Below, in pieces: positions 12,339 to 23,651 of a stretch of DNA of 64,000 bases. A program made the translations under genes and the position numbers. How positions within the stretch are numbered: the first letter of the stretch is position 1; every line of letters starts with the position of its first letter. The DNA is from Entonaema liquescens (Eukaryota > Ascomycota > Sordariomycetes > Xylariales > Xylariaceae), in NCBI GenBank assembly GCA_902805475.1, contig CADCSX010000007.1:1364001-1428000 (forward strand), written 5' to 3'. The notes beneath the pieces are model-generated. The model had not been told where the DNA came from. It did not search any database and saw only the letters and a program-made list of their open reading frames with translations.

Positions 12339-15300
12339 CTATGCTTCCTCAGCCTCAATTCCACCACCCGCCGGCATGTCTTCGTCATCTTCGTCGCTCT
12401 CCCCAACATAATCAACTTCATCTTCGCCTTCCTCTGCAACCGGTTGTAATACTTGTTCGGGCAGACCAACCGTCTCTGGTAGGCCACGCTCCGCACGGAT
12501 CTGGCTTATTTTTGTCGTTGTCATTTCGTAGACAAACTGGCCCAGGTGTTCCACACCTTCCATTACTACTTCACCAGGTACAGCCGTCCCGTCTTCTTCC
12601 GCCTGGATGCGTTCCGATGGCCACATCTCTCCAGTCGCAAGTGTAAGCTTATCCGGTCGTTGAAGTAGCAGCTCGAAAGCTGGGCGTAGCTCGTAGCATG
12701 CCTCAAAAATCTCTCTTCGACCAAGGATATACAGTCCTAGTCGGGCACGAGAGAGAGCCACAGTTAGCCGTCGAATATCTCGAAGGTAGCCAACCCTCGA
12801 CGTGCGCGTAAGTGAAAGAATAATATCTACTCCTAGTTAGAAATGCGATTCAATAAATAATGGATTGATATTTACTCACAATCGTTTTGTTCGCCTTGGT
12901 ATTTATCGACAGTAGTCACGATCTTAGGCAAACCGAATATAGGATTCTTTGCGCATCGATGGGATAAGACATCCTTAATAAGGGCCCGCTGGCCGGCGTA
13001 GGTGGCAAGGATACTGATCTTCGACGCGGGATATCCCAAGAGCCGCATGTACTGATATATAGCAACTGCATATTCTGCTTCACCTAGATTTTGGATGAAA
13101 TGGGGCGTTGGCTCAAATTCTCCGTTACCTTTATAGTCGGGGACATTGATGAACTGGTAATCATATTTGAATCCAGCATTGGCAGTTTGGAACTCCTTTA
13201 GGCTTTCGACATGCGGTAGGCTCCCTAGGTTGGGATATCTCCATTGGTATAACGTGGCAATGGAAGGGCGCGCGCGGCCTTGCTGGTCAAGTGTAATAAC
13301 AGGCACCCCTAGGCGGACAAATCGAGAGAAAAGGGACTGCTCAAGGTTGGCATAATGTCTAAAGGCAAGACTCTGTATGACGGGAGAATTCTGGTAGTGG
13401 TCGCCACAGAGAACAACCCGTTGCAAAGCCATTTCTCCACCCTCAGGTTTTTGCATAGCTAAAGGAATGAAACTCTCAACCTCGGTAATTTGGGCCGCCT
13501 CCTCCATGACTACGTTGTCGTAGTGGAAGCCAAGGGAGGCTATTTCAGTGCGGCGCATCGCAGCATGCGTTGATGTCATGGCAACGATACGAGCCTCGTT
13601 CGTTAGCAGATAGTTGGCTTTATCTCGGTCCCGTCGAAGGATTTCAAATGGTAAGACATCCTCTAGCTCGGAGAAGATTTTCGAGATATGATGGTAGCAA
13701 CCATTGGCTATATCTAGAACAGCTTCTCGGTCGCTCTCTGGGGGGAACAGGGGCTGGGGAACATCGGAAAAGTAGTTATGGAACGGGAAAGCCTCAATGA
13801 TATCAGTCGCCGAAGAACCTTCTGCTTTAATTATCTCGGTGAACTTAGCCCAGGCGGGTTTGATGTAGACAGAGTTGAAATATCCCGCCGTTTCAGCGGA
13901 ATTCCCATGGGCTCCGGGGGCACCTAAACTAGTAGCTAACCGATTTACTTCCTGGAGGTAACGATCCCTGATCTCAAGAAAAGACTCGACTCGGCCAAGC
14001 TTACTAAAATTTCCATCAGTATCAAGGTCTTCCTCTCCGTGTCCAAGACGAAGAAGATGTCGCTCATCAATATCTAGAGCTACGATCTTCGCAAATAGTT
14101 GATTCAGAGCTTGGTTGGAATGAGCAATTAGCAGTGTACGCTGTTCGGGAAAGTTGTGGTATATGTTGTTGATGATTTGCGTTGCCACATCCGTTTTACC
14201 TGTTCCGGGAGGACCAACAATAACAGTAAGACCGGGTTGAGTACCGGATATTATAGCATCGATTTGAGCTGGTGTGAAACGGACACTATTCAACTTCGGG
14301 GCATCGACAGGATATGGACCAGTATTAGGCGGCTTATATGTAGACACATTGTATGTTTCAATCTCGGATGTTAGGGCGGGCTCGGCATCTCTTCTTCGTT
14401 TCTTAGAGGTTTTGATCGTTTTCTCTTCTGGGGGCTTATCCACTGACTCTAGCACGTAAGGGGGACCGAAGCTTTCAGTTACATTAAAGCCTGGCTCAAT
14501 GGTTTTCCCAGGTAGACTCGCAACGAGGTGTTGCCAGTCCAAAAATGTATCCCTGAAATCGAGTTTTCTGATTCGGTTCGGTAGATGCTTATACGTAGCG
14601 CCGGCGGGGTCTCCATAGCCAAGGAAATTCTCGTGTAGCCAGGATGCCAAGGGTACTTCTGATAGGCATAGGCTACGAATAGATTCTAATACCGGTTTGA
14701 AGTTATTCTCTCGTCCACTTCGCCTAACGATTAGATTGATTCGTTCGTATACGTCTGGTTTGCCTTTAGAGACTCGATCCAGATCATCTCTGTAAGCCTT
14801 CGGGTCTAATTTAAGTTGCAACCTTCTCGTTGGGGACCTGTTGTGTCCGTTGAAGTAAGTGGTAGGATCTCTAATAGCTTTTCCCTTTTCATCCGTGACT
14901 TGGATAATCTCGGCAGCCCGTACGGATATCAGTCCTAACTTTTGTGCTTCAGAAATTGCAGACGTGCTTCCGTTAGAAATGGTTTTCGATACCGATGCAT
15001 CCACTGCAACAAGAAATACTACATCGTCCGGACGTAACGAATCCCAATCCCTTCGAATATTGTCAGCAAGCCGCCTGACATCGAGCGAAACTTCAGCATT
15101 AACAGCGGAAGGTTTATCGTCGCCAACACGCGGTGGTACGACTTCTATAATAGAAGGTCGAGATATAGGGAGAGCCATTCTTGAAAAGCCGGCAAATGTA
15201 GTCTCTCCTGGGCGTTTTGATTCTGGTCGTAGCCGCCTCAACGCGTCGCCAATATCTTTCCTAATACCGTAAAAGCTTCGCACCGGTAAAGTACCAGGGC

Positions 15301-16719
15301 CCTCCAAAGAAAATCACCCACTGATAGGTATTGAAGCTTGAGCTTTGGAAGTGCAAGTGGCTTAGACCCGTCATAGTTGTCCGTCCTCAGCAGTTCTTGA
15401 TCGAAAAGACTATCCTCGGTTGGTAGAATGTTCATGTCTTGAGCAACCTCCTGGAATGTCTTGCGCTTCTCATAGGTCGATAGGAGAATTTCCATTAAAA
15501 ATGGCCGGTCGATGGTAACTTGGACCGACTCTGGGTATTCTGTTCTCAGCTCGAGCAAAGTGGCAAGCCTTTGGATCTCCTCGTCTGTTAGAGCCTCGAG
15601 TAGATTTTCTAATTCGCTTCTTTTATCTATAGACCCGTAATTGGACAAAGCTAATACTGTTAGCTTTTCCTTGAAGTATCGTAGTGCTGTTCGCTGGAGT
15701 TTTGCAAGCTCGGCACAATGCTGATCATATGCTTCTGTCCGACTATGTTGGGCCCCTGTCTGATCGTCTATGGTGAAGTGAACATAATGACTCAACAGCG
15801 AATATTGATCACGGAGTAAAGCGTTATCTTCGTCGTTGAACATCGGGGAAAGTCGTAGAGCAGGCAATATATGTAAATCCTGAAGTAAAGTATTGACGTA
15901 TCGTCTGGTTGGAAGTTGGCTCAACAAGTCAGAAATAAATTCAACAAAACGTTCGCAGTAGACCACATGCTCTTCCTTTCTCTTCTCGTCGTAGAGCAAG
16001 CGTAGAAAGTCCAGTGTTAGAGTGTAAAGCCAGGCTCTCTCAAATCGCAATCGAGCCTTGGTCGCATCATCCGCCGAATCGTACCTCTTGCCTGCCGCTT
16101 TCCATGCTTTTCTGAGTTGTGGGTTTTGGCCCAACTTACTCTCTCGTTTCGCCTCGGTAGAAAGATTGTGCCATATACCTATCGAGACCAACGGAGCACA
16201 TTCTTTCCTCACACTTGCCCAGTCGAGACTCTGGAAGGCATATATGGTAAAGCAAAGTAGGTGTGTTCGTATTGGGAGTGACAGCGTCTGGTCGAGAGTC
16301 ATGGAGAGAATGCGGTTGAACAAACTCGAGAACTCGGCCGGGCGGTCTTCGAAGATACTCCATGTTTCAAGCCTTTCCCTTGCCTTAACGTTCGTAATCA
16401 GGACTATTAGGAGGACGTGGAAGTTGGATGAATCTTCGGAATAGCCAGGCCAAAGGTAACTTTCGAGAGTCTGTAGTCCTTCGAGCACAAGTAACAGCTT
16501 GTAGGGAAAACTGTCTTTTTCGAGCACATCCCAGATATCACGTTTCAATACTTCGTTCTTGACTTTGACTCTTTTAGCTCGCTTAGTAGTTTTCAGCCAA
16601 TGCTGCCTCGCAAGCTGGGCGAACTCGCTCTCTCCCTCCAAGTCGGCAATCGTTGGTCGGGGTTCGGTACCACGCGACTTGGATTTTGCATCGCTTTTTA
16701 ATCTTTTCGCGGTCGGCAT
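12339..16719 (-). CDS. AQR: Intron-binding protein Aquarius (spliceosomal SF1 helicase), with one apparent frameshift
   Basis: Aquarius/Cwf11 binds the intron upstream of the branch point in the spliceosome and also limits R-loops. The N-terminal ARM-like region (16719 to about 15300) carries the family's features. The helicase half has Walker A GPPGTGKT (about residue 835), the Walker B variant MEEAAQ (about 1069), GDHYQNSP, YQGEQND and the LSRARLGLYI motif, with an acidic C-terminus. An intron at 12830-12879 (GTGAGT, CTAAC, AG) joins QGEQND to the LSLTRT block. Between CEAF and YGIRKDI the frame changes exactly at AAAA 15271-15274 (TTTT on the coding strand). One extra T restores both conserved blocks and gives 1443 aa. 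Automated calling would split this into two genes. It shares a 707-bp head-to-head promoter with THO1. Confidence 0.92.
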
Positions 16720-17426
16720 GGCTGATAAATTACCTTGGCGGTATGCCGAGGAATTCTATGCCTGGCTTTATGACCTTTGGCGGTGGGGGTGATGAGGGCA
16801 TGAAACTATGTTAGGTACCTAACTCAAGTTATTAGACGTTATGTTATTTTCTATGATAAAGAACATGGAATATCAAAGGTTGCGGCGCAAAAAGGTTTAC
16901 TTTTCTCAGCCTTGTCGCGTGTAGTTGTTGATAGGTGGTAATCAGTACGTATTTTTGATTGCATATCCCCAGTTTTTTTCTTTCCCGATTTCCATACCCC
17001 TGCTCCTTACACCTGCATTCATTCCCCACTAAATCTATTGTACTAAGCCATTAGAGGATTAGCCTCGTTACCTCAAGAAAGAGGTATCAAAGTACCTAAT
17101 CACCATCTCAATCAGAAGCTCAGCCTTCTTCTTTCATATTCAATTTAGGTATTCCGAGCTCAACACCTGTGGTCTTAAGCGGCCTTGATTCCACAAAGAA
17201 CGCCCTGTCAGATTTAAATACCGATATTGAATCTATTGAACCCGATATACATGTTTCTAACATGATTCACCGACTTCTCTGCGATCATCCATTCATTTGT
17301 TCGTCAATTGCCTACGCGTTTCTTTATTAATATTTCAACGTACGCATCCAATTCGCCTAGGACCCGTACGTCTAAGGCTACAATTGATAGATACCCCTAG
17401 CCACGAAAGCCATAGCGACGTTTACG
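16720..17426. promoter_or_regulatory. Bidirectional promoter region of Aquarius and THO1
   Basis: 707 bp separate two divergent start codons (16719 on minus, 17427 on plus). No ORF with a known domain lies between them. Both genes act on nascent mRNA, so shared regulation is plausible. The sequence does not prove it. Confidence 0.5.
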
Positions 17427-20146
17427 ATGCCTTCAGCGAAGCATTCGGATCACGAAGTGCCCCAGGTGGATGCCTTTGCGGCACTCCTAAGGGACGCTCT
17501 GATTCATGCGCAATCGGTCAAGTCGGCTACAACAATTGAGCCTCCGCTGACCAAGGTCGACTTCGAGAATTTACTCGCGCAACTTCCCACTATATTTCCA
17601 TGCGCTTCCCCAGATTACGTTTCGGAGAGCCTAGCGTCCGAGAAGGCTCGTCAGTATGCTGTTGTGGAAACGGCCGCACGAAACGTGTTTAGCAGCTTGG
17701 TTGTTAGTAACAAACTCTTCACTATATCCGCTGCTCGTTGACCGCTGACCCCTCTTAGGCTGGGACATCAATTGATTCCCCCGAGTTCGTTCAAATCTGG
17801 AACCTGTTTGACTTTCTGTCAGTTCTGTCTGATAGCGAGCAATGCGACGCTGCCCTACTTTTCTGGCTTGTGGAAGAGCTACTCGATAGCCAAACGACCG
17901 AAGGGTGCCGGAAGATATTCGATTTCCTCGAGTCTCGAAGAGAACAAATCATTGCACAACACTTAAATTCCAAGAAACTGGTGATTCTTAGGTCTTGTAA
18001 CGACCTCCTCCGTCGACTATCACGCGCCGAAGATACAGCGTTCTGCGGCCGAGTCTTCATCTTCATGTTTCAATGTTTTCCCCTGGGAGATCGAAGCTCG
18101 GTTAACTTGCGTGGAGAATATCATGTCGAGAACGTTACAAGTTTTGAAGAGACAGCAGTTCAGCCAGACGACTCCGCGGATAAAATGATGGTAGATACAG
18201 AAACTGACACCACGAAAGATGGAAAAGAGGAAAACAAGTCTACTTCCAAAGCGGTCTCATTTGATGCTAAAATAAACCAGCTCCCGAGAAACCCCTCGAC
18301 ACAAATGCTCTCTACCCTATATTCTGGTCGCTTCAGCATTACTTCAGTCAGCCCACAGCTCTGTTTGATCCTACGCACTTGGCAAAGTTCAAGGCTGGTT
18401 TGGAGGCCACCATGGCTGCATTTGATACAGTCGCAAAACTTCAGAGAAGCACGAAGAGTTCTGATGAGAGCAAAACAACATCCCAAAAGAGAAAATATGG
18501 TGAAGGAGATGACGACCTCCGCAGCAGTACAAATAACCCTAAGTACCTAACAAGTAGAGAGCTCTTCGAACTAGAGGTATGTGTTACGTTCTGCGAGCCC
18601 TAGCTGGTACTATCCGTCTAACTATTGTAGATGAGCGATCTATACTTTAGGCGTCATATTCTTATACAAGGCTATATAGTCTTAGAATTTCTCTTATCAC
18701 TCACCCCCCAGGCCAGAGCGAAACTCGCGAAAATAAAGATTCAGAACAGGTCAGTAATATACGGTGACCAAAAGTTGGGAGAAGAAGATGTAAGTCCAAT
18801 CTCGAAACTTGTAGGTTCAGTTTATTAACTATCTCCTAGACAAAATGGGCAACGGCTATGAAGGATAGGATAGTTGTCTATATGCAAGCCGATAGCGACG
18901 GGTACTTCTTCCATCGTGTGATTGAGAGCGTAATCTCAAGAGACAAAAACTGGGTTCGGTGGAAAGTCGAAAGTTGCCCGCCTATAAAACGAGATCCCCT
19001 TTCGCCTACCGATTTCGCGGAGGGGAAAGCTAGCGCAAAGCGCATCGCAACCAACAAGAGGCTGCGCCCTGTGCCCATGGGATCACTCTCTCTAGACTTT
19101 TTAAAGGAAGAGGATAGCGAAACAGCGATGGAAAAGTTGAAGGATCCAGAAAGATGGAAACTGCCTGACCTCGGCGTCTTCAAAGAGAAAATAGCTACGG
19201 ACGATCTTGACCTCGACTTTGCAAATAGCGAAAAGGAAAAGTCGGAGATACTCGAAGCCAAAGCTAGCAAGACTTGGAGAGCTCTTAGGATTGCCCGGAA
19301 ATCAAAACTTTCTGCCTTTGATAAGATCGATGATTGGCAAAAGGTCGACATCATCTTTCAGGAGCAACCGAGCGCAGAGGACACTGAAGAAGAAACAACT
19401 GAAGACTCCCAAAAGCCGGAAGATAGAAGGCCAATAGTTTTAACAGGACCCAGCAAAGTTGGTAAATCAACATTACTTTCAATGCTCTTGGAGAAGCACA
19501 AGGGCGTATTCGGAAGGGTCATAACGCATACCACCCGAGATCCTAGAGAAGGGGAAGTTGACGGTCAAGATTACCAGTTTGTGGACTCTAACGCGTTTAC
19601 TATGCTATTAGACAGTGATTACTTCGTTGAGTTCGTCGAGCGAGACGGAGTTCAGTACGGGACGAGCAGGAAAACAGCTGAAGCCTTAGAGGAGTCCGGG
19701 AAAGTCCCTGTTATCCTATTAGACCGTGAGGTAAGTCAAAACTTGTTCACATATTACCATATAAGCGGTTCTTACTAATCCTACCCTAGCGTGCTCAAAT
19801 GGCCAAAGACAATGGTTACTCTGCACGGATCGTCTTCATCGCGCCGCCTAGTATCGAGGAGCTAGAGGCGCGGTTGAAGAAGGCAGACGTAGCAGAAGAG
19901 GACATACAAGGCATACTTAAGACCGCTCAGGAGGATATCGAACACTCTAAGTCTGGGGAAATCTATGATACCGTCATTACGAATGACAACCTGGAGGAGG
20001 CCTACACAGCTCTCGAAGCATTCATCTATAAATCAGTAGGGGAAGCAGGGGAAGCAGACAACGTCAATGGCGATAGCAATAGCACACCCGCCGCTGACGA
20101 TGTAGCAATGGAAGACGCGACAAATGGCGAGGAGACGTCATTGTAG
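17427..20146 (+). CDS. THO1/HPR1: THO complex subunit 1 (Hpr1/THOC1) fused to a guanylate-kinase-like domain
   Basis: THO subunit 1 acts in co-transcriptional mRNP assembly and export in the nucleus. Five exons: 17427-17702, 17759-18576, 18631-18789, 18840-19730, 19790-20146 (introns 56, 54, 50 and 59 nt with good GT/AG ends). Residues 1 to about 600 are THOC1-like (NLFDFLSVLSDSEQ; ALYPIFWSLQ; KFKAGLEATM; FRRHILIQ; RWKVESCPPI; TWRALRIARKSKLSAFDKI). The same exon 4 then runs on into a P-loop, GPSKVGKST (about residue 620), TTRDPREGEVDG, and the GMP-site Tyr and Glu, ending with a guanylate-kinase C-terminal fold (VFIAPPSIEEL; TVITNDNLEEAY). The lid arginines of active enzymes are missing. Exon 2 changes frame in the acidic linker near 18269-18310; one missing base, possibly in AAAA 18269-18272, would fix it. 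The product is 833 aa. Confidence 0.88.
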
Positions 20147-20950
20147 AATGTCAATAATCCCATCCGGAAGAGTCGACGCAGACAAGGGTAGGGAGTTTGC
20201 GATATTTCAGTCTACATGGACGAATGAATGGAGCTTCAGGAATATTTATTAGGTGCAAACCATACCGTTGGCGTCTATCCGTAAAGCGGCCTTTCGAGCA
20301 GACGTGTTATTAGTAGTCATTGAAGATACCCATATAATTAATCTGGTCAAGAATCTTGGGATATACATGTAATTGTGAGCTGCGTAGAGAATGATATTTG
20401 TGAATTGATAGGTCATGGAGATACTCATGTGCTAATACTTGTACATCATGTGGCTGTTATTAGAGAACTGAGTTATCAAGTACTGACTTGCAAACATTTG
20501 CTCTGAGGATAGGTCAACTTGGAGGTTCGAAAATAGTATACACAACTCAGAACAAAGGCTAATTAACTAGAGACCACTAGATGGGGCTACTCATTCCATC
20601 AAGGCTAAGCCTAGGTACACTTCCGCACAACAAAGAGCAAGACTTGGAAATTAGGTAAGTACTAATCAGGGTATATTATATTCTATATATATGTAGATCT
20701 GTATATATACCGTCCGTAAAATCCTAAACTCTAGAGTTTATCCTTGGTATAACTAGGTAGTTAATGAGCATTCTAAACCTGCTTTTGGCAAGGCACCCCA
20801 TGCTTAAATCTATATGATAGTGCCGGCCTACGCTCCGAATGCTAGCCTTTATGCCTTCCTTCAAAACAAAAAAAAACGCCACGGCTATGCAGTAAGAATA
20901 ATATAAATGAGAACTGGAGGCTTTATCTTGTAAAATCCGAAAGGAGCTCA
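20147..20950. other. Intergenic, between convergent genes
   Basis: This holds the 3' ends of THO1 (+) and the PLC-like gene (-). It is AT-rich with no ORF of interest. I see no RNA gene. Confidence 0.6.
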
Positions 20951-22120
20951 TTAGATGAGCAATAAGGCGGCTGCCAAGAAAGCGACCAGGGCCTCGGTGC
21001 CAAGTCCAAGACCCTGGTGTTTCGGGCCAGCAGCGGCCGTGGCAACTGTTGCAGTCATGCCAGCATTAGAGCGACCGACAGCGGTGATACCATTCAAGTT
21101 ATCTGCGGCCTCGATCGCCGGTCCTTCATTAAAGAAGTCGACTAGAACGAACACGGGTTTAATGCCCCATTCTTCGTTACAGGTTTGAGCATGTAGACCC
21201 AAGTTACCTGTAGTAGAGGTAGACGGACTGTTCGTGATCGTGATGTTATCCGCATTGGGGACCATGATCGAAGCGCCCAGTAAGTTGTACGCAAAATGAT
21301 TCATGAGAGGCAGCATGCCGGCCTCGATCGCAGCGCCGGCTGAGCTCTGGGAGGACGGGCGGTCCAGAGAACAGTTGAAACCGGAGAGTGATGTCACCTC
21401 GAAAGGCGTCTCAAATATATGGTCGAATTCAGATAACAGGTACGGATACTGGCTATCCGCTGTGATAGATGCGATGAAAGTTACCAATCGCGTGTTCGCA
21501 CTGATCATTTCCTGCAACGTCGGCCATGTGTTGCCTGACGGCGTGTATCCATATTGGTCGATACCGGAGCCGCTGAAGACAGACCCAAAGTCGGCTGCAC
21601 TCTTGCCATCGGAGTTAACAATCAAAAGTGTTACTACTTCATTAGGATGAGCGTCCATCCACGACTTGATAGATGCTAACCAAGTCTGAAGTGTTCCAGC
21701 ATCGAGTAAACTGCAAGAAGTATGGCACAGTTCGATAGCGCCGTCCAAATCGTGAACTTGGGCTTGTAGTAACCGAATTCCCGCGTCTAACGCAACGGTA
21801 GCGTTGAAATATTGGTTGCCAGCTATCGAATTACTCGTGCTTGCGTCTCGGAGAAAGGAAGAGTCATGAGCCCCCATATGAGTAATATCGCTATACGAGC
21901 GGCTGCATAGGTCGGGTGAGTTGTTGCAAGCGGTCGTCGAAGAAGCGGCAGCGGCAGACGCAGATGCTGTGGAGCTGGGGGCTACCGAAGCGAAGGAAGA
22001 GGCCGATGAATATGCTGGTTCCCCGTATCCACCACTATAGCTGCCATCCTGCGGCAGGGAGTGAACCGTTGCCGTCAAGGCAGCGGTAACCGTGAAGAAT
22101 GTAGATAACGAAGGAAACAT
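20951..22120 (-). CDS. Secreted, probably GPI-anchored PI-PLC X-domain-like phosphodiesterase
   Basis: Single exon, 389 aa. Residues 1 to about 21 form a signal peptide (MFPSLSTFFTVTAAL...), then a Ser/Ala-rich linker, then a PLC-like TIM-barrel domain from about residue 70. It contains the first catalytic-type histidine in THMGAHDSS and a second in ELCHTSC, as in bacterial-type PI-PLC X domains. The last about 20 residues are hydrophobic (ALVAFLAAALLLI) after a small-residue stretch, which fits GPI anchoring. It probably acts at the cell surface on glycerophosphodiester or inositol lipid substrates. The substrate cannot be read from the sequence, and many fungal members of this family are uncharacterised. 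Confidence 0.82.
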   Translation of the reverse strand: MFPSLSTFFTVTAALTATVHSLPQDGSYSGGYGEPAYSSASSFASVAPSSTASASAAAASSTTACNNSPDLCSRSYSDITHMGAHDSSFLRDASTSNSIAGNQYFNATVALDAGIRLLQAQVHDLDGAIELCHTSCSLLDAGTLQTWLASIKSWMDAHPNEVVTLLIVNSDGKSAADFGSVFSGSGIDQYGYTPSGNTWPTLQEMISANTRLVTFIASITADSQYPYLLSEFDHIFETPFEVTSLSGFNCSLDRPSSQSSAGAAIEAGMLPLMNHFAYNLLGASIMVPNADNITITNSPSTSTTGNLGLHAQTCNEEWGIKPVFVLVDFFNEGPAIEAADNLNGITAVGRSNAGMTATVATAAAGPKHQGLGLGTEALVAFLAAALLLI

Positions 22121-23651
22121 GTTGTCTTAGATAGGTAGGTTACTGATAGATAGATGGAAGAGGAATACTATTTTCCTATCCTAATAGTATACACACACGT
22201 ATGGACAGGACAGACAACGAAATAATAGAAAAGGGAAAAAGAACATATATCTATTTGAAGGGAGGTAGTGGGGAAATAAGTATTACCTTTAAGTACGAAG
22301 ATCTACTTCGTATATGATTTTTTATTTGAACGTTAACCAGGAGGTTAGGGGGTAGATTCTGTCCTACGAAACCCAACCATCACAAATCAAACAGGACCAT
22401 AGTAGGACAAGAGAAAGAAAAATGCATTGTCCTTTAACACAATCCCTGTCTGCAGCGGGCAACAAGAGGCTCTAGATCGACTATGAATGGTTCGTGTTTT
22501 GTGGGGTGGCAAGCTCGTGGTCGGCAACCGATCGACTGCGCCTCCACGGGGACGCGATCGTCGTCGGCCTTGCGTCGTCAGCCTCTTTCAGACTTGAAAC
22601 GACCAAGACCCCCCGGAACAAGCTTGAATTCAGAATTCGTAGCAAGCCGCGAATGTTGGCCAGTTTTGGATTTAGCCATGACCCTGGATCATGCGGGACT
22701 TCATTAGGCGAAGACACAATCAAAAGTTGTAGTAGGAAGAAATAAATAAAAGTGGTAGGAGATGAAAAAATAAAAATAAAGTTGAATGGTTGGCTTACAC
22801 TTAACATGCGGTGTATGCAGTTAATATGGATTGTGCAACCTATGAGTTGTACATAAAACCCTGCTACTTGCATACACGACTTGTGTAGCGCTGCCACATG
22901 CAGACATGTCGCAGCTGAACAGCGCCAGCCTTCTGCTCTGCACAGTACTATTACGTAGTTGTACCTGACCCCTGTCCTATTTTTATCCTTTCCCTTGTAG
23001 GCGCATATCTTGCAATTTTCCCATTGGACCAAATCTTGATTTTCAGGGTCCCAACCATCTGGGACCGTTTAAAACCACGCAAGCCTCAGCCCCCAGAATA
23101 TGTATCCTGCCGCGCAAGTACATCGTAAACAGTTATTCGTTGGCTATTATGTCTTGGTTTTTTTTTTTTTTCCTCTTCATGCTGTACAACCCATTGAAGA
23201 TAACTACCCTTTACAACTTGGACTGAACCAAGGACATGTCCTGAATGGATGTGTCGACAATCTCTACACCACGACCAGATACCCTTTTGGTAGGGCTGTC
23301 CCAGCAATTTTATAAAGTGTGTTGGACATGAATCCCCAGGCTAAGTCTCAAATAAACTCAAAGGGGATATTAAATCATTTACAAAATCATTATATTGTCC
23401 CTGCGAGACCCTCATAAATATTTCGAAAAGCACCATACGTGAAGGAAGTAAGCAATAGCACAATACCATCCAAATACCTCTATTAAAAACTGTACTGGTA
23501 TTCCTAGCTAGTTCACCCGTGTGCTTACTATTACAGTCATAACAATCCCGGAGACATCAATACTCGCAATTTTTGTCTTGAGCCTATTATATCTTTATGT
23601 TCTTCTTCGTCAAGAGATCTGCTTCGCCAAGTTATAGCCAAGGCGACACGA
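22121..23651. other. Intergenic: promoter of the PLC-like gene and 3' side of CDC37
   Basis: A 183-aa minus ORF at 22481-23032 has no recognisable domain and a biased, low-complexity composition, so I do not call it. A T-run lies at about 23158-23172. Nothing else was recognised. Confidence 0.5.

Noticed and set aside
15271..15274. Programmed -1 ribosomal frameshifting in Aquarius, RdRP and others
   Set aside because: The direction fits, but none of the sites forms a canonical X-XXY-YYZ slippery heptamer, and five unrelated genes using it in one window is far less likely than base loss in the assembly.
22481..23032. 183-aa ORF on the minus strand
   Set aside because: No domain, irregular composition with hydrophobic Phe/Ile runs from AT-rich DNA, and no intron or homology signal.
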